Assembly: GCA_012516225.1 (NCBI GenBank)
Contig: JAAYWX010000303.1
Span: 1 to 7,729 of the forward strand
Direction: 5' to 3'
DNA: 7,729 nt
DNA from: Clostridiales bacterium
Lineage (GTDB): Bacteria > Bacillota > Clostridia > Oscillospirales > Oscillospiraceae
Below, in pieces: positions 5,664 to 7,729 of this stretch. A program made the translations under genes and the position numbers. The notes below the pieces were generated by a model that worked only from the letters and a program-made list of their open reading frames with translations, was not told where the DNA came from and did not search any database. Every line of letters begins with the position of its first letter. Position 1 is the stretch's first letter.

Positions 5664-7016
5664 ATGGACAAGATAAAACCGCGCACCTTATCTGGATTTA
5701 TGGAACTTTTGCCTGAAAAACAGGCTAAAATGGAAAAAATGATGGATATACTCAGAAAAACATACTCGCTTTACGGATTTTCAGCTCTTGATACCCCGAT
5801 AATTGAGGCTTCTGAAATTCTGCTTGCAAAAGGAGGGGGAGAAACGGAAAAGCAGATTTACCGTTTTTCCAAAGGCGACAGCGATCTTTCGCTGCGCTTT
5901 GACCTTACTGTTCCGCTGGCAAAGTATGTTGCGCTGAATTACGGACAACTTGCCTTTCCGTTCAGGAGGTACCAAATAGGAAAGGTTTTCAGAGGAGAAA
6001 GGGCGCAACGAGGGCGTTTCCGCGAATTTTATCAGGCAGATATAGATATAATCGGCGACGGCGAGCTTGACATTATGAATGAGGCGGAGATACCGTCTAT
6101 TATTTACAGCACTTTTACGAAACTCGGGCTTAAAAAATTTAAAATACGCGTCAATAACAGAAAAATACTGAACGGTTTTTTCCAGATTTCAGGTATTTCG
6201 GACAAGGCGGAGGCCGTTATGCGCACGATAGACAAGCTTGAAAAAATTGGCGCGTCAAAGTGCAAGGAACTTATTGCGGAGGAAGGCATTCCAGCAAAGA
6301 CGGCAGATGAAATTATGGATTTTATTACAACGCCCGGGAGAAGCACAGAAAAACTTGAGGCACTTAAAAAGTATGAAGGCAGAAACGAGCTTTTTGATAC
6401 AGGACTTTCGGAACTCAGGACAGTGGTAACTTACCTGCCAGAGTTTGGGGTTCCCGAAGAAAATTTTGAAATTGACCTTACCATTGCCCGAGGCTTGGAT
6501 TATTATACCGGAACCGTTTATGAAACCATACTTACAGACTATCCCGAAATCGGATCGGTATGCTCCGGAGGACGGTATGATGACCTCGCGGGCTACTATA
6601 CCGACAAAAAACTTCCCGGAGTCGGAATTTCTATCGGGCTGACCAGACTTTTTTATGTTCTTGACGAGCAGGGGCTGCTGTCGGATGAAATAATAACGGC
6701 TCCGGCGGATGTGCTGATAATCCCGATGACGGAGGACTTTTCAAAGGCGGTTGAAACGGCAACGCTTTTCCGAGAAAACGGTATCCGCACAATGCTTTAC
6801 AGCGAGAACAAGAAATTCAAGTCAAAAGTAAGCTATGCGGACAAAATAGGTGTACCTTTCACCGTATTTATAGGAGAGGATGAGATAGGCCGGGGACTTA
6901 TCAAAATAAAAGATATGCAAAGCGGCGAACAGTTCTCTGAAAAACCAGAAGAAGCAGCACGGCGTGTTAGGGAAGCCGTAATACTAAAAAACAAAAAACC
7001 TGTAATATGCGGCTGA
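5664..7016 (+). CDS. hisS: Histidyl-tRNA synthetase
   Basis: This 450-residue class II synthetase charges tRNA-His with histidine in the cytoplasm. The N-terminal LSGFMELLP (9-17) and AKGGGETEKQIYRF (55-68) are followed by LRFDLTVPLAKYVA (77-90), motif 2 VFRGERAQRGRFREFYQADIDIIG split across 108-131, the HisRS-specific ARGLDYYTGTVYE (275-287), and motif 3 with SGGRYDDL (301-308) and PGVGISIGLTRL (318-329). The anticodon-binding domain covers about 347-440. It is somewhat longer than the usual 420 aa and belongs to the LSGFMELLP/DIDIIG subtype seen in several Clostridia and other phyla, rather than the E. coli-like RGTxDxLP type. AAAGGA lies 11 nt before the ATG, a rather long spacer. All catalytic motifs are intact. 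aspS follows after 40 nt, the usual pairing in Firmicutes. Regulation may involve the structured leader upstream; no T-box was found. Confidence 0.97.
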   Translation: MDKIKPRTLSGFMELLPEKQAKMEKMMDILRKTYSLYGFSALDTPIIEASEILLAKGGGETEKQIYRFSKGDSDLSLRFDLTVPLAKYVALNYGQLAFPFRRYQIGKVFRGERAQRGRFREFYQADIDIIGDGELDIMNEAEIPSIIYSTFTKLGLKKFKIRVNNRKILNGFFQISGISDKAEAVMRTIDKLEKIGASKCKELIAEEGIPAKTADEIMDFITTPGRSTEKLEALKKYEGRNELFDTGLSELRTVVTYLPEFGVPEENFEIDLTIARGLDYYTGTVYETILTDYPEIGSVCSGGRYDDLAGYYTDKKLPGVGISIGLTRLFYVLDEQGLLSDEIITAPADVLIIPMTEDFSKAVETATLFRENGIRTMLYSENKKFKSKVSYADKIGVPFTVFIGEDEIGRGLIKIKDMQSGEQFSEKPEEAARRVREAVILKNKKPVICG

Positions 7017-7056
7017 TGCCTGCTGGAATCCATTTTTGAAAAGGACAGAAACAAAT

Positions 7057-7729
7057 ATGAAAACATCAATGAGAACAACATACTGTGGTATTCCCCGTAT
7101 TGAAAATGCCGGAGAAACCATGACCGTATGCGGCTGGGTTCAGCGTCAGCGGGACTTGGGACAGCTTATTTTTATAGACTTACGCGACAGAACAGGAATT
7201 TTGCAGCTTGCCTTTGACGACGGAACAGACAGGGAAGTGTTTGAAACTGCGGCTTCCTGCCGGGCGGAATATGTTCTTCAGGCGGAGGGAGTTCTGCGAG
7301 AGCGCAGTTCCAAAAACAAGGAAATCCCCACAGGAGATGTGGAACTGTATGTGAAAAGGCTGAAAATCCTGTGCAGGAGCGAAACGCCGCCTTTTGAAAT
7401 TATCGAGGACAGCGACGTTAACGAATCCCTGCGTCTGAAATACCGCTATCTTGACCTGCGCCGGCCGGATCTTCAAAGAAACCTGATATTCCGCCATAAG
7501 GTGGCCAAAATAACGCGAGACTATTTCGATGAAAACGGTTTCATCGAAATAGAAACTCCGACTCTTATCAAATCCACTCCAGAAGGCGCACGTGATTTTC
7601 TCGTGCCTTCAAGAATACACAAGGGCAAGTTTTACGCGTTGCCTCAAAGCCCCCAGATATACAAGCAACTTACAATGGTTGCGGGTTTTGACCGTTATCT
7701 GCAGATCGCACGCTGCTATCGTGACGAGG
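7057..7729 (+). CDS. aspS: Aspartyl-tRNA synthetase, N-terminal part
   Basis: The first 224 codons are present; the gene runs off the right edge (bacterial AspRS is about 590 aa). The N-terminal OB-fold anticodon-binding domain (about 1-105) shows VCGWVQRQRDLGQLIFIDLRD (24-44). The class II core begins with the linker LRLKYRYLDLRRPDLQ (125-140). Motif 1 contains GFIEIETPTLIKSTPEGARDF (161-181), followed by LPQSPQIYKQLTMVAGFDRY (195-214) and the start of motif 2, QIARCYRDE. These are hallmarks of the bacterial-type enzyme. The GAD insertion and motif 3 lie outside the window, so whether it charges only tRNA-Asp or also tRNA-Asn cannot be judged. The ATG at 7057 has AAGGA (7041-7045) 11 nt upstream; an in-frame ATG four codons later is less likely. 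It is probably co-transcribed with hisS. Confidence 0.96.
   Translation, partial: MKTSMRTTYCGIPRIENAGETMTVCGWVQRQRDLGQLIFIDLRDRTGILQLAFDDGTDREVFETAASCRAEYVLQAEGVLRERSSKNKEIPTGDVELYVKRLKILCRSETPPFEIIEDSDVNESLRLKYRYLDLRRPDLQRNLIFRHKVAKITRDYFDENGFIEIETPTLIKSTPEGARDFLVPSRIHKGKFYALPQSPQIYKQLTMVAGFDRYLQIARCYRDE
7521..7552. repeat. Perfect 14-bp inverted repeat inside aspS
   Basis: CTATTTCGATGAAA (7521-7534) and TTTCATCGAAATAG (7539-7552) are exact reverse complements separated by ACGG. The mRNA could form a 14-bp hairpin across the codons for YFDENGFIEI in the motif 1 region. No T-run follows on either strand, so it does not look like a terminator. Part of the symmetry comes from conserved Asp-Glu and Phe-Ile-Glu codons. 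Confidence 0.8.

Overview
The window looks like a chromosomal housekeeping segment from a low-to-mid GC Clostridia-type Firmicute, possibly of the Oscillospiraceae/Lachnospiraceae kind. This rests on gene content and order (maf next to mreC-mreD and a class B PBP, then mgsA, then hisS-aspS), on strong AGGAGG-like ribosome sites and on TTG starts. All convincing genes are on the + strand. I see no mobile elements, CRISPR arrays, tRNA or rRNA genes.

Positions 1-5007 hold a tightly packed, probably co-transcribed group. It starts with the C-terminal part of a long U32-family protein (a putative Fe-S RNA-hydroxylation type). Then come maf (nucleotide pyrophosphatase), mreC and mreD (rod-shape membrane scaffold) and a 698-residue class B penicillin-binding protein, PBP2/MrdA. 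MreC, MreD and PBP2 are partners in lateral-wall peptidoglycan synthesis. The actin homologue mreB, usually just upstream of mreC, is absent: maf overlaps mreC directly.

Positions 5008-5663 hold a methylglyoxal-synthase-family gene with its own sigma-A-like promoter, followed by a structured intergenic region of tandem hairpins and a folded hisS leader. The MgsA-like protein keeps the fold and phosphate-site residues, but the positions equivalent to E. coli Asp71, His98 and Asp101 are Ser, Asp and Glu. It may therefore be a catalytically altered or inactive family member. This is the most notable observation in the window.

Positions 5664-7729 hold hisS (complete, 450 aa, the LSGFMELLP subtype) and the 5' part of aspS (224 codons), the common Firmicute aminoacyl-tRNA synthetase pair. 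A perfect 14-bp inverted repeat with a 4-nt loop lies inside aspS. I found no wholly new multi-gene system; the unusual signals are the altered MgsA, the slimmed-down mre cluster and the structured RNA/DNA elements around hisS.
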